A stretch of 64,000 bases of DNA from Armigeres subalbatus (GCF_024139115.2 NC_085140.1:433565240-433629239), one strand, 5' to 3'. Positions 34,175 to 46,735 are shown, counted from the stretch's first letter. Translations and numbers: made by a program. Notes: a model not told the origin generated them from the letters alone.

Positions 34175-34687
34175 GGGTGAAACGACCTATTATGAAGGGG
34201 TTAAGCGTCGCGTCAAGACAAAATTGATTTCGAAAGTTCTTTAAAAATGAACTTTCACATTACAGTAGTTAAAAAGGATGCTCGTTAACTCTAGTTTCGT
34301 AAATATTACGTCAATTGTGCTAAACTTATGTTGTTGTGTTTTTATCACAGTAAAAACAAACTACCCCAATAATAGGACGCAGTTGCTCATCGTTGCGATG
34401 TTTTTTGAAGGTCATTCCTTTTGTTGCGGAATTGCTTGTATTTCTTATGGAGTGCAATACCACACAACAACAATAGGACCTTAGCACTACCGCAATAATA
34501 TCAATTTTTTAATGAAAAATGTTTTACATCATTTTGAACGGAATTTTGTCAAACAAAAAGTGTTCTAGTGGTCAATTCGAAGAGTTTTAGCGGATCCACA
34601 ATTGTTTTGGATGCTATATATCCAGAATGGACTATTTAAACACTACCGCAACATTAGAACATACCACAACGATAGGACGTTTTACCC
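34175..34687. mobile_element. DNA element, 513 bp, GGGTRAAACG ends, TA duplication
   Basis: The left end GGGTGAAACGACCTAT and right end (reverse complement GGGTAAAACGTCCTAT) differ at two positions. TA flanks both sides (34173-34174 and 34688-34689). AATAGGAC or GATAGGAC words recur inside (about 34371, 34471 and 34669). It has no transposase frame. Confidence 0.75.
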
Positions 34688-34997
34688 TAATGAAAGTAAT
34701 TCAACGATCATAAACCATATTTTGGATCGAATTTGGATGTTCTCATCAGTGAGACCTGCAGTTGATGTGATTCTGTGTAACTGTCTTTAAAATGCAGTGA
34801 AGATGGTTAAATATCTGATAATATTTGGGATTTCCTTAAGATGGTGAAATAAATGCTGAACGAAATACTGATACCTTAATAATGGACATTTCTTTATATA
34901 TATGATTCTTCCCAAGGGCCCATTCCTAAAAGAACACTTCTGCTGAATCTTGTTTTATGTAATTCACCACTTGGAGCTTATCCCTAAGAAACATCAT
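34688..34997. other. AT-rich spacer
   Basis: No feature was recognised. Confidence 0.4.
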
Positions 34998-35295
34998 GAG
35001 AAGAATCTCATGGAAAAAGTTCCCTGAAAAAAAAAGTCTTAAGGAAAAAGCCTCTTGGAAACAGCCCGAAGAATAGAGTCCCGTGAGGCAAGTCTCGGGG
35101 AAAAAGCACCTGTTATGAAGAGTCTTACGGGAAGGGTCCAGCTGTAGAGGACATACAGGGAAACGTTCTTGCGAAAGAGTCACATGAAAAGAGTTCAATT
35201 GAATTAAATATAAGAGTCCTGTTGTAAATTTTCATGGGAAGAGAACTTTTGTGGAGTTTATCATGGGGAGGAGTCTCACAGCAAAGTTTCAATTA
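34998..35295. repeat. AAGAGTCTTATGGGAA-type minisatellite, left part
   Basis: Irregular units of about 17-20 bp carry AGAGTC, GGGAA and variants. It continues at 35548 after a MITE. Confidence 0.7.
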
Positions 35296-35547
35296 GGCCG
35301 ATACAAATATTTAAAAACTATTTTGTCCCCTTCCCCCTCGGATTTGTTTGCCGAGGAGAGTATTTTGAGGGGGCAACAAAATAAAATTCGGATAATATTA
35401 AGGATTTTCAAAACATTCTTTTACAAATTCGAGGATTTTTTTGATTTTTTTTTTCATTGTAATAATTTATTTTTTATTATCTAGCTCCCCCCCTATACCT
35501 TCCAGAGACTAGTAGGACAAAATGTTAATTAAATATTTGTAACGGAC
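35296..35547. mobile_element. PIF/Harbinger-type MITE, 252 bp, TTA duplication
   Basis: The ends are GGCCGATACAAATATTTA and, in reverse complement, GTCCGTTACAAATATTTA. TTA lies outside both ends (35293-35295 and 35548-35550). A 3-bp TWA duplication with GGCC-like ends fits PIF/Harbinger. Joining the flanks restores minisatellite sequence. The interior has a GTCCCC...GGGGGC hairpin and a T-rich tract. Confidence 0.75.
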
Positions 35548-35870
35548 TTAGAAGAGTCACATGGAAGAAAAGTCCCTTATGAAGAGTCTTGTAAAAAGCT
35601 TTTTTATGAAAAAATTCACGGGAAGAGAATCGTGGAGAAGTTAAATAAGAAGAGTTACTTTGGAAAAGAAGAGTCTTATAGGGAAATAGTCATAGCCATG
35701 AAAAGCGCTCGTGGAAAGAATCTTGCGAGAAAAGTCGCACAAAAGTCCCATTCGAAGTCTCAAAGGACGAGTCTCACCGAATGAGCCCTTTCTTTGCAAA
35801 AAAAATCAAGGATGTATCCTTCAAAAACAGTCATAAAGGTAGAATCTTATGTTAACAGTCCCATTAGTTC
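35548..35870. repeat. AAGAGTCTTATGGGAA-type minisatellite, right part
   Basis: The same degenerate units resume (AGAGTCACATGGAAG, AAGAGTCTTGTAAAAAG, AAGAGTCTTATAGGG). Confidence 0.65.
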
Positions 35871-35929
35871 CACGGGAAATTAATTCGAAACAACGGAAGT
35901 TTTACAAGAAATTTAAGAAAAAATCATCC

Positions 35930-37450
35930 ATCTTTCCACAAACAAAATTTTACTGAAATCGACATGTAATTCATCTGAACTTTGAGAGAAATTCATCAGA
36001 AGTCGATGGGAAATCCATCAAGATCGACTGAAGCAAATTCATTCGAATTTGAAGAGAAATTCATCAAAATTTGAAGGAAAATTCATCCGAATTTGATGAA
36101 AAATTCATCAGAATTTAATTGATGAAAAATTCATCCAAATGTGATAGGAAATTTATCTAGTTTGATGAAAAATTAAAAAAATACTGGAAATTCATTCGAA
36201 TTTGAAAAGAAATTCATCAGAATCTGTAGGGAAGTTCATCCGAATTTAATGAAAAAATCATCAAAATTTGACGGAAAACTCATTCGAATTTGACGGGAAA
36301 GTCGCACGAATTTGACGTAAAATTTATCCACATTTGACGGAAAATTCATCTGAATTTGACTGGAAATTCAACCTAATGTCAAGAAAAATTCATCTGAATT
36401 TGACAAAAAAATCATCCGAATTTGATAAGAAATTCATCTAATTTGATGGGAAATTCATCCGATTTTGACTGGAAATTCATTCGAATTTGAAAAGAAATTC
36501 ATCAAAATTTGAAGAGAAATTCATCAAAATGTGATGGAAAATTCATCCGAATTTGATGAAAAATTCATCAGAATTTGATGTGAAATTCATTCAAATTCGA
36601 CATTCGACATTCGACATTCGACATCCGCATTTGATGGAAAATTCATACGAATGTGATGGAAAATTCATCTGAATTTGACGGGAAATTTATATAAATTTGA
36701 TTGAAAATTCTTCCAAATTTGACGGGAAATTGATCTTAGTTGATGAAAAATTCATCTGAATTGGACGGCAAACTCATCCGAATGTGATGGGCAATTCATC
36801 TAATTTGATGGAAAATTCATCCAAAATTCATTCGAATTTGAAAAGGAATTCATCAGAATTTGAAGGGAAACCCATTCGAATTTGACGGGAAAATCGCACG
36901 AATTTGACGAAAAATTTATCCGCTTTTGATGGAAAATTCATCTGAATTTGAATGGAAATTCACCCGAATGAGAAGGAAAATTCATCTGAGTTTTACGGGA
37001 AGTTCATCCAAATTCAATGGAAAATTCATCCGAATTTGATGGAAAGTTCATCCGAATTTGACGGGAAATTAATCAAAATTTGACGGGAAATTCATCCGAA
37101 TGTAAAGGAAATTCATCTGAGTTGTGAAGGGAAATTCATCTGAATTTGACTGGAAATTCATCCGAATGTGGAGGAAAATTCATCCAAGTTTAAAGGGATT
37201 TTTGACGGAAAACTCATCCAAATTTGAAGGTAAATTCATCCGAATGTAAAGGAAAATTCATCTAAGTTTTGGAGGAAAATTCTTCTAAATTTGATTGGAA
37301 ATTCATCGGAACGTGAAGGAAAATTTATCTAAGTTTGACGGGAAATTTATCCAAATTCAAAGGAAAATTTATCGCGGAATTCAAAGGAAAATTTATCGGA
37401 AAAGGAATTTGACGAAAAAATTATCGGAATTTGATGGATGCTTCCTAATT
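35930..37450. repeat. 21-24-bp minisatellite, GGAAATTCATCCGAATTTGA
   Basis: About 65 units of GGAAATTCATCCGAATTTGA plus CG or TG. Variation is mainly at CATC.GAA and TTTGAYG. The same unit in the same orientation returns at 42699-43412, with two LINE remnants between. Confidence 0.9.
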
Positions 37451-37714
37451 TGACGGGCATACGACATCTGAATTTATTCAAATTCCTCGGGTATATCATT
37501 CTTGATATTAATCTTCAATTCACTATTTTAAAAAAAAAAAATTCGTCCATAATTTTGTAGACCATTAGGTAGATATGCTTGGCTATGCAGTAATACATTA
37601 GTTCATATTACTATTAGTTGGTTAGTTAAACTTGTATTAAAAAATGCTTTTTTACTACATTTCTGTTCATTAATTTGAGCGCTTTATGCGTTATAACAGG
37701 ATTTTTTTTTTATT

Positions 37715-39700
37715 TTGAGGCGCAACGGATCATGTGGACAAGGGAGATGATTCAGTACGTGATCCGTTGTTACTACGTTTGCACCAGGATGGAGACGGAT
37801 ATGTCCGGCAGACCGGCGATGCTGAAGATGTTCAATGAGAAGTTCCCTCGGTTTGCACCCCAGCTTGACCAGAACAAGTTGTACACACGCCAGAGAGTTA
37901 TTATGTCACATAATATGCTGACTCCAGAAGACGTAGAGTACATCAAGCGGGAAGTGCAGAGGGAACTAGGAGAGGAGGAGGAGGCAAGATCGAGCGATAC
38001 GTCGAGAAGGAGTTCTGTTGGGTTGAATGCATCAATCGCAAGCAACCGTCGCAATTCGATTGCACCCGCCGCTCCAGGACCAACAGTGGAATTGCAACGA
38101 CAGCAATTGAAGGACAAACTAGCTAATCATATGGGCACAGCAGTTACACAGTTCCGTGGGACAGACCCCATGTCCCGACACCGGATACCCAAGTTGCAGT
38201 ACTCCTATCGGTTGACGAGTACAGTAAGCATCCCTAACCAGGATATTTTGCCACAGTACTTGGAAACCGTGGAGAACCTTGAGGAGCTGCAATTTATCGT
38301 GTATTCGGCTGCAGTGGCTGTTGCAAGGACGTTGGGATTGCGAGAGGTGAGGTGAGAGTGATGGTTGTGGACGCCCCAAAGCACGAAAACCCGCGTGGAT
38401 GCGACGTCTGGAGACCCGCATCGCCACACTGCGGTCAAAGGTTGGTCGATTAACACAGTACAAGCAGGGGAATCGATCAATCAGGCTAGTTCGGAATGTT
38501 GCTGAAATTGTGAAACACCCCAGAACTCCGTGATCTCACCGAGGCGAACATAACTGAGATCCTCGACACCCATGTACAGCGATTGAGTGCTCTTGCTTAA
38601 CGATTGCGACGTTATGGAGAATGTTTGAAGAGGAAGGAGCAATATCGAATGTTCAACATCAACGAAAGGGAGTTCTACACATCCACATCCGAAACGACAA
38701 AGCCGATTTTGGCGAAGGCCTTCCGGAGATTGGAGAAGTCACGCAGTTTTGGTCCAATCTATGGGAGAACCCCGTCACACACAACGGTGATGGGGTGTGG
38801 ATGGCAGAAGAAGAGCAATATTGTGGTGGAATTGGAGACATGACCGGTATCAACGTGACCGCCCTAGACATACGTGAGGCTACCCGGAATACCAGGAATT
38901 GGGCTGCACCAGGACCCTATTTTGTGCATAATTTCTGGTATAAAAAAACTCACAACTGTCCATGGGCGGATGGCGGAATGCTTTAACACGGTACTAGATA
39001 ACCCCAGGCAGCAACCAGAATTCATCACTAGGGGTGTCACTTATCTTCTGCCGAAGGATCGGAACACTTTGAACCCAGCCAAGTACAGACCAATAACGTG
39101 CCTTTCGAGTCTGTACAAAGTGTTGTCATCGGTAATAGCGATCAACAATCTGATGACCGAGGAACAAAAAGGTTGTCGACGCAACACACGAGACTTCAAT
39201 GATCAGGTCATCTATGCAGTCACCCACAAGAAAAGAAACCTGAGCATGGCGTATATCGACTATAAAAAGGCATCCGACTCAGTACCTCACTCGTACCTTC
39301 TTAAGGTACTGCAGTTGTATAAGATAAACGGTAACGTCATCAGGCTAATGCAGCACGCTATGGGTCAATGCAGCACCTTCTTTATAAACGACTTGAAGCT
39401 GTTTGCGGAATCTGTGGAGAAGCTGCACCAATTTCTGCGGCTTGTAACGGTATTCAGCAACGACATCCGGATGGAGTTTGGTATCAATAAATGTCGATCC
39501 ATACATCTACACCGGGGTCACCTGGTGGATGCCGACAGTTTCTGCGTCAACGAACAGGAGGAGATTCGAAACATGGTTGAAGGCGAAATGTACATGTTCC
39601 TAGGTTTCCTGCAAGTGAAAGGAATTCGCCATATGACGATCAAGAAAGAGCTGCAGGAAAAGTTCTTGCATCGTGTCAACGGTATTTTGAAGTTACAAGA
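37715..39700 (+). pseudogene. R4/Dong-like LINE remnant (broken ORF)
   Basis: The reading frame opens with a block containing WTREMIQYVIRCYYVCTRME (about 37732 on) and a RVIMSHNMLTPEDVEYIKRE segment. These are typical of the N-terminal part of an R4/Dong-type non-LTR element by my recollection. Continuity is lost at 38355, and the match jumps frame several times through 38990. The reverse transcriptase part (about 38990-39700) keeps GVTYLLPKDRNTLNPAKYRP, EEQKGCRR and MAYIDYKKASDSVPHSYLL (motif A aspartate kept). About 60 residues around the expected GxxQGDxLSP and Y.DD motifs are missing, and FIND stands where Y.DD should be. It cannot make active enzyme. The 3' end is cut near 39700, and RTE-like sequence starts about 100 bp later. 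Confidence 0.75.
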
Positions 39701-39794
39701 AGAGCCTTTTTATAAATTTAATTGATATTAAATGCACTTTTGATCCTACTAAATTTTTGGCAATAGATAATCAATTCTTTACTTTTGAACCACA

Positions 39795-39888
39795 TTGCAC
39801 TTCACATTAAAGCAGGGTGATGCACTCTCGAATCTACTGTTCAATATAGCGCTCGTGGGAGCGATTAGGAGAGCTGGTGTGCAAAAAA
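39795..39888 (+). pseudogene. RTE-like LINE fragment, 5' piece
   Basis: The frame reads LHFTLKQGDALSNLLFNIAL then AIRRAGVQ, the QGD motif B2 region of a reverse transcriptase. It stops abruptly near 39886. The expected continuation (LLGFADDIDII) appears at 41709, so about 1.8 kb of other DNA separates the pieces. Confidence 0.65.
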
Positions 39889-41690
39889 GCCAGTGGCGCC
39901 GGGAGTGGGTAGGACCAGTAGGACATGTCCTACGCATGAATATTTCTGGGTGGGATAGTCAAGTCATTGTCCTACCCATGATTATGGTAAGAACATATCA
40001 CCTAGGTAACTATTTAGTTGCAATACTGTCTGGTAGGTCTGATTTTCTAAGTCTTAAAAATTTCATCAAACGTTAGACAGTTTACGGTATGTAGTTTTTG
40101 TATGAAGCCATCGTCTGAGACCTGTGAGTTAACAAATGTGGTTCCAAAGTTATCCAGACTAAAAACCGTAATCATAGAGGTTTCTAAGATCCTAAAAAAT
40201 AGTCCACTGATTGTTCTTAACGACCCCAGGAACTACGTGTCTCATGGTTTTTGGAGGTTAAACAAAAGTTATAGGAATCTGAGAATGTGATTACACTGGA
40301 TTTTGTTTTTACGCGATTTACATTTTCTCAGTTTTCCACTCATCCTAAATGTTAACCGTATATTAATTATCATGTGATTTTTCTTTGATTTATTCTGGAT
40401 TTTTTGAAACATGTTGCGAAGAGTTTGGTGTCACAATTGAAGTCACACGATCAAAAATACGAGCGAAAAAAAATCGTGTAAAAACAAAATCCTGTGTATT
40501 TCAAATTTTACAATATTTTCAGCATTTTATTATAGTCATAGCTAGTTTAAATGGATTTTTAGAAGTCCACGGGAAAAAGAAATCTGGAAGGGTTTATTGA
40601 AATCTATGGAATCACAATCATGGAATATGGTTCGATCTCTTGATATTGAATAGCCAAGGTCCATAACAATTTTGAAAGTTAATAAACCTCAAAGAAATGA
40701 GCAATAATTGCTTGAAACCATGAAAGAGTTGCAGAAATTTGTGGGATCCGTAACCTCTGCTGGAAGCCTGTAAAGATTTTCAAAAATCAGAAGCAATCCA
40801 GAATGAGCAGTGAGACAAGAAGATGGAAGACAAAAAGGTGAAATGACTAGAGGTCGGATAGGCAAAAGATGGAAGGAGCATATGTTCGAATGAACAGTTC
40901 AAAAATTACATGTACATGATGACTGAGAAAATATTTTCAACAATAATTTTGGAAACACTTTTGAAGCAAAAATTAGTTAAGTATTCTCCAGAAATTTGCC
41001 ATTTATGTCATGGGCAGTTCTTTAGCTAATTTACAGTCAGAGTACAGTAGTCATCGAGCGAGCAATGTGTGGGTAATTTTTGTCACGGTACAATGAAGTT
41101 AAGTTATTAGTGCTTGACGGATCGTCGTGCACTTGTAGTACGCGTCGTTTCTATCGAAAAAGCTTGATTGTGTTGTATGTGGAGTTTGCAAAAATAACTC
41201 CTAATAGATAACAAACAACGAAAGAGGCAGAAACCTCTATGAATCATTATAAGTCATGAAAAACAGAATTGGATAGGCAGACCCACCGAGAAGTTATGGT
41301 AAATCGCTTCGTCCTTGCTCATTCTCCGTTGAGGAACCAATTTTTTTTCGCACAGCTGTATAAAAAAATTGAAATAAATAATCAGAACCAGTGTCCCCCG
41401 CAATTGGGGCTGTTTTAAAGCACTTATCATGGAGTATAGCTCCCGAATCGTTACAACTGGCCATTTTAATGGACATTGAAAGTGATCGCCTTAAAAAAAG
41501 CAACTGGCAACAGTGAAATGAACAATCCTGCTATTTGGAAGTACAATGTTTGTCCTGAAAACCAACGAAAATTTCACAACTTTTCACAATTTTTGATATT
41601 CAGAGTTGATTTCATGTAAAATTTGCATCGATTTTTCAACACCATAACTGTTGCCTAAATAGTCATTTCTCGTATTTGATTATCATTTGT
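39889..41690. other. ~1.8 kb of unassigned DNA splitting the RTE-like fragment
   Basis: A short inverted pair, GGGTAGGAC and GTCCTACCC, lies near 39908-39976. The rest is AT-rich with no recognisable terminus or frame. GACAAAAAGGTG near 40832 is reminiscent of the GACAAAAGG minisatellite. Confidence 0.45.
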
Positions 41691-42515
41691 ATTATCACAA
41701 GATCGCATATGCTCCTTGGATTTGCGGACGATATCGATATTATCGCGACTGATCGCCGTGCCGTAGAAGCGGCTTTTGTGCCTCTCAAGAGGGAGACAAC
41801 GAGGATTGGACTCACGATCAATACCAGCAACATGAAGTACATGGTTGCTGGCAATCAACGTGGGTTCATTAGTGGCGGTGGTAGCGAAATGATGCTGGAT
41901 AGTGAAAAATTTGAAGTGAAGTGTATTTGTGTATCTTGAAACATTAGTGACGTGCGATAATGATGTCACCCTGCAAATAGGGCTTATTACGGACTTCGTA
42001 ACCAGCTTAAGTCCCGTAGTCTGCAAACGAAAACAAAACTCGCGCTGTATACTACTCTGATTCTTCCGGTGGCTTTATTCGGCCATGAAACATGGACGTT
42101 AAAGGAGGCTGATCGGAGAGCTTTCGGAGTGTTTGAGCGTAAGGTGCTGCGGACAATACTCGGCGGTAAACAGGAGAACGGTATCTGGCGGCGTCGCATG
42201 AATCACGAGTTGTATCAGGTGTATAAAGGGCTGGATATTATTAAGCTTATTCAACACGGCAGACTACGGTGGGCTGGTTACGTTGTTTGTATGCCGGAAG
42301 AACGTCAAGCGAAGATAATATTTAGTAGAGAACCGCAGGCTTCGTGGAAGGCCGCGTACACGATGGCTTTTAGCAGTTGAAGAGGACCTGAGGGCGCTCA
42401 ATGTTCAGGGCGACTGGAAGCGATTGGCCCAGGATCAAGTCCAGTGTAGAAGGATACTCCATTTGGCGTATGTTCATCGAAGAGCTGTAGCCCATCAAGT
42501 ATCAAGTAAGTAAGT
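41691..42515 (+). pseudogene. RTE-like LINE fragment, reverse transcriptase C-terminal part
   Basis: 41709-41925 encodes LLGFADDIDIIATDRRAVEA and further RT sequence, with the catalytic FADD motif intact. A stop at about 41937 and a frame change follow. 42069-42350 encodes HETWTLKEADRRAFGVFERK, then LRTILGGKQENGIWRRRMNH and QHGRLRWAGYVV, the conserved C-terminal region of RTE-type elements. 42383-42510 continues in another frame (EEDLRALNVQGDWKRLAQDQ). Frameshifts and stops make it dead. Confidence 0.75.
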
Positions 42516-42698
42516 AGTTCACACTCTTTTACATTCATTGCAGATGAAATATTAAATGCATTTACAGACCCCATTCGATTTGACAACATTCGATTTTGGC
42601 AACATATGAAATCGAAATGAAATTGATCCAAATATTTCCCGCCATCTCGTCGAATTCGGATGAATTTCATGTTTAATAAAGAAGAGAACTCAGAACTC

Positions 42699-43412
42699 GA
42701 CGGGAAGTTCATCCGAATTTGACAAAAACTTCATTCAATTATGACGAAAAATGTATCCGAATTTCAAGGGAAATTAATCCTAATTCAGCAAGAAATTCAT
42801 CCGAAATCAACGAGAAACGCAACTAACTAACTAAAATCGACGGGAAATTCATTCGAATTCGACGAATTCATTCTTATTTCCAAACTCAACAAGAATTAAT
42901 CTGAGTTTGACGGGAAATGCATCCGAAATCGATGTCAATTTAATTTTCAAGAGGAAAATCATCCGAACTTGGCACGAAATTGATTCAAATTCGATAGTAA
43001 AATCATTCGAATTTGAAGGGTGGATGAATCGCCCAATTCCGACGAAAAAAATTTTTTCGGAACTCGGCCGGAAATTAATTTAAAATCAATGGAAAAACTA
43101 TCCAAATTCGACGAAAAATTATCCGAACTTGTTGAACATTAGATGAGCATTTCATTTGACTTCCACGAGAAATTCATTTGAATTCGACGTCGACCAGAAA
43201 AACATCCGAATTCGATGAAAAATTCTTCTGAATTCGGCGGAAGATTATTCAAAATCAACGAAAAAATTATTTAAATTCCACGATGAATACATCCGAACTC
43301 GACCGCAAATACCGAATTTGAAGGAAAGTTCATCCGAAATCAACAACAAATCATTGATTCAAATTCGTCGAAAATGTCATCCGAATTCGACGTGAAAATC
43401 AATCCATTCCAT
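42699..43412. repeat. 21-24-bp minisatellite, right part, more diverged
   Basis: Units such as GGGAAGTTCATCCGAATTTG and AATTCGACGGGAAATTCATT are in the same orientation as 35930-37450. Degeneracy is greater here. A short echo lies at 43616-43642. Confidence 0.8.
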
Positions 43413-43901
43413 TTTCCATCTCACTGAATATATATTCATTTCATTGCAAAACAGAGAAATACAGCATCGAAATGGTTGCTTATTTTTGCTAACATGCATT
43501 TGCTAAAAAAAAGCACAAAAATGAAAAACAAATCAAATTCCTTTTCATTGCTTTGTTTTTGATGGGATGGAAATGGGAGCTATGAGATAAAGTGCCGAAC
43601 GACGACATATTTATTTGAAATCGACGGGAAATTCATCCATACTCGAATGGTTGGAAAGTGTAGCTTTAATTTTTGCATAAACTCTCTTCCTTCTCTATTA
43701 TTTTCAAAAAACCTTTCACCGAATTTCGAAGGAATATTTTTTTTATTTTCTGAATTTATGAACAGCCCGGAATTTCCTTCAAGTTCTCTTAGTAACATTA
43801 ATTTAATTTTCCTTTGATCGCATATTATTTTGAAGCCTTACAGCAAATCCGTTTCAGTTTCCTCTGGATTTTTTATTTTCCCAGGAAATGTGTTTATACA
43901 T
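43413..43901. other. AT-rich spacer
   Basis: No gene or terminus was seen apart from a single minisatellite echo at about 43620. Confidence 0.4.
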
Positions 43902-43903
43902 TA

Positions 43904-45995
43904 GGGTGTCCCAAAAAAAATCGATGTTCGAAAAGTCATGGTGCTCAACCCTGTAATGAAAGATATACCTGTCTGGATAATTTTTGTAGAACAAACCGAA
44001 TTTCTAAAAAATCGTTTAGAGGTCGCGCCAGATCGATTTTTGAAAAATGAGCTTTTTTTAGGTCAAAAATCAAATATTGGGTCCTTTCACAATTTTTTTT
44101 CAGGGTCACCCATTCGTTTTATATTTTTTTATTTTTCTGTGGATCTTTGCCAATATTCTCCGTGAATTAGTTTTTGTTATTATCCGTTTTTATAGTCTGC
44201 AGAACTTTTTAAATATCGAAAAAAGCACATTTTTTTGACTAATTTTCGAAGTTATTTCATCCTCACACAAAAAATATTTTTTTCTCGTTCAGAAAAACTT
44301 ACGTACTACAAAGAGCTATTTATAAGAAGTGTTTTCATAAAAAAAGATCCAAGAAATGTTGTTCTGGGGCTGAGATATTGCAGTTTTAGTAAATAGTCAA
44401 AAAGTGTACAAATTCGGTACTTTTTCTTTACATGTTATAATTTCATCAAGATTGCACCAATATTTTAATTTAAATTAAAAACAATTCAAAAGCGAATAAA
44501 TGGGAATATTTTCTATGTAACATAGCTTTTATTTCCGATGGAGTTGGTTACCTGAATTACAGGATTTGGTCGGAGTATATGGATGGAGCCAGTCATAAAA
44601 TGATATCACATCCAACCATTAATATGTAGCAATATACAAGTAATCAGGTTTACTATGATCTCTTTATTAGTTTTGATTCAATCATAGGCTGCTTTTCACG
44701 GTATACAAAAAACAAGGCAGGCTCAGCACGTATGTAAACATTCAGTTTGAACGTAAACATGTGTGGACACTACTTTCTTCGCACAAGCTGAACTGAGACG
44801 ATGCTCTACGGTCTCAGCATGCTTACTTTTGTACTCTAATATGTGGCGATAAAATATGCGTCTCACTTGAAGTGTCATTTTTCCGTTTTTACTTTACGTT
44901 TATTCCGTTTTTACTGTTCCAATATCTCAAGTGAACTCATGGAAAAGCTGTGGAACTGGTACGACGAAAAAAATTGTTTGACTGTCATATGACATATCAA
45001 AAGCATCACGATATACAGACAACAAGGTAGGCTTGTAAGAAAAGTGACACGTCAAGAGTGACGCATATTTTATCGCCACATATTAGAGTACAAAAGTAAG
45101 CATGCTGAGACCGTAGAGCATCGTCTCAGTTCAGCTTGTGCGAAGAAAGTAGTGTCCACACATGTTTACGTTCAAACTGAAGCCTGCCTTGTTTTTTGTA
45201 TACCGTGAAAAGCAGCCTATGATTGAATCAAAACTAATAAAGAGATCATAGTAAACCTGATTACTTGTATATTGCTTCATATTAATGGTTGGATATCATT
45301 TTATGACTGGCTCCATCCATATACTCCGACCAAATCCTGTAATTCAGGTAACCAACTCCATCGGAAATAAAAGCTATGTTACATAGAAAATATTCCCATT
45401 TATTCGCTTTTGAATTGTTTTTAATTTAAATTAAAATATTGGTGCAATCTTGATGAAATTATAACATGTAAAGAAAAAGTACCGAATTTGTACACTTTTT
45501 GACTATTTACTAAAACTGCAATATCTCAGCCCCAGAACAACATTTCTTGGATCTTTTTTTATGAAAACACTTCTTATAAATATCTCTTTGTAGTACGTAA
45601 GTTTTTCTGAACGAAAAAAAAAATTTTTTTGTTTGAGGATGAAATAACTTCGAAAATTAGTCAAAAAAATGTGCTTTTTTCGATATTTAAAAAGTTCTGC
45701 AGACTATAAAAACGGATAATAACAAAAACTAATTCATGGAGAATATTGGCAAAGATCCACAGAAAAATAAAAAAATATAAAACGAATGGGTGACCCTGAA
45801 AAAAAATTGTGAAAGGACCCAATATTTGATTTTTGACCTATAAAAAGCTCATTTTTCAAAAATCGATCTGGCGCGACCTCTAAACGATTTTTTAGAAATT
45901 CGGTTTGTTCTACAAAAATTATCCAGACAGGTATATCTTTCATTTCAAGGTTGAGCACCATGACTTTTCGAACATCGATTTTTTTTGGGACACCC
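43904..45995. mobile_element. Giant foldback element, 2,092 bp, ~960-bp near-identical arms, TA duplication
   Basis: It starts GGGTGTCCCAAAAAAAATCG and ends with its reverse complement. TA flanks both sides (43902-43903 and 45996-45997). Arms 43904-44884 and 45037-45995 are close to identical, with few substitutions and one indel of about 20 bp near 44725 (CAGCACGTATGTAAACATT present only on the left). The loop, 44885-45036, has no gene. Short frames repeated in both arms are mirror copies, not genes. TA duplication fits a Tc1/mariner-like mechanism. Confidence 0.9.
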
Positions 45996-45997
45996 TA

Positions 45998-46735
45998 TTA
46001 TACATATTTCTCCATGAAATTATTTTGAATTCTCTAGAAAATTATTGCCATTTCTATAATCCCAGAAACCATTCCAATTTTCTCAGAAAAATCTTCAATG
46101 ATGTCCTTTGGAACCTCTCTAGAACTTCCATGCAGAGTTATTTTGAACATTGACAGAAGTTTTTTATTAGAAACTTTGTTAGAATTCACAAAAAAACAAT
46201 TGAAGTCCCATTCATCGACAGCTGTATTGCTGGTTTCAGTGGATTTCTAATTAGGAAATTTCAAAATTCAAATTATATTAGCACTGTTGAACTCGATCTA
46301 CTCGTAGGTCTAATCTTCATTAGATAGAACAAATCTTTTCCCTTACGCATTTCGAATCACATCTGTTATTTTAAATCGAATATTAAATAGCCATAGTTGA
46401 ATCTCATTCAACTGACTATCGAATGTTTATTTGTTTAAAATCCCAGTAACTTTTTGACATGTCGTTGAGTTTTCAATACTGCCTGCTGGTAATAGATGAC
46501 ATGATAACATTTATAGCTAATCATTTTATCGACAATGATTCATCGCTTGTCTAGCAAACGACTCTATCGCTTCAGTGAAAAATAAATAAATAAAATTATT
46601 CAGTTCACTGCAAAGGTGTTAACACTTATGTAGAAACAACATTCATTCCAATTTGGCATTCGATGATCTGGTTCATAGATCGAAAAAAAAAAGTTATAAG
46701 GAAATAGGAATTTAATATATTTATGGATTCCACAA
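45998..46735. other. AT-rich spacer
   Basis: No feature was recognised. Confidence 0.4.

Noticed and set aside
35930..37450. CRISPR-like regular repeats
   Set aside because: Units are contiguous with no unique spacers, and the genome is eukaryotic. It is a minisatellite.
43938..45961. Two near-identical 75-codon frames on opposite strands
   Set aside because: They are the same sequence in the two arms of the foldback element, not duplicated genes.
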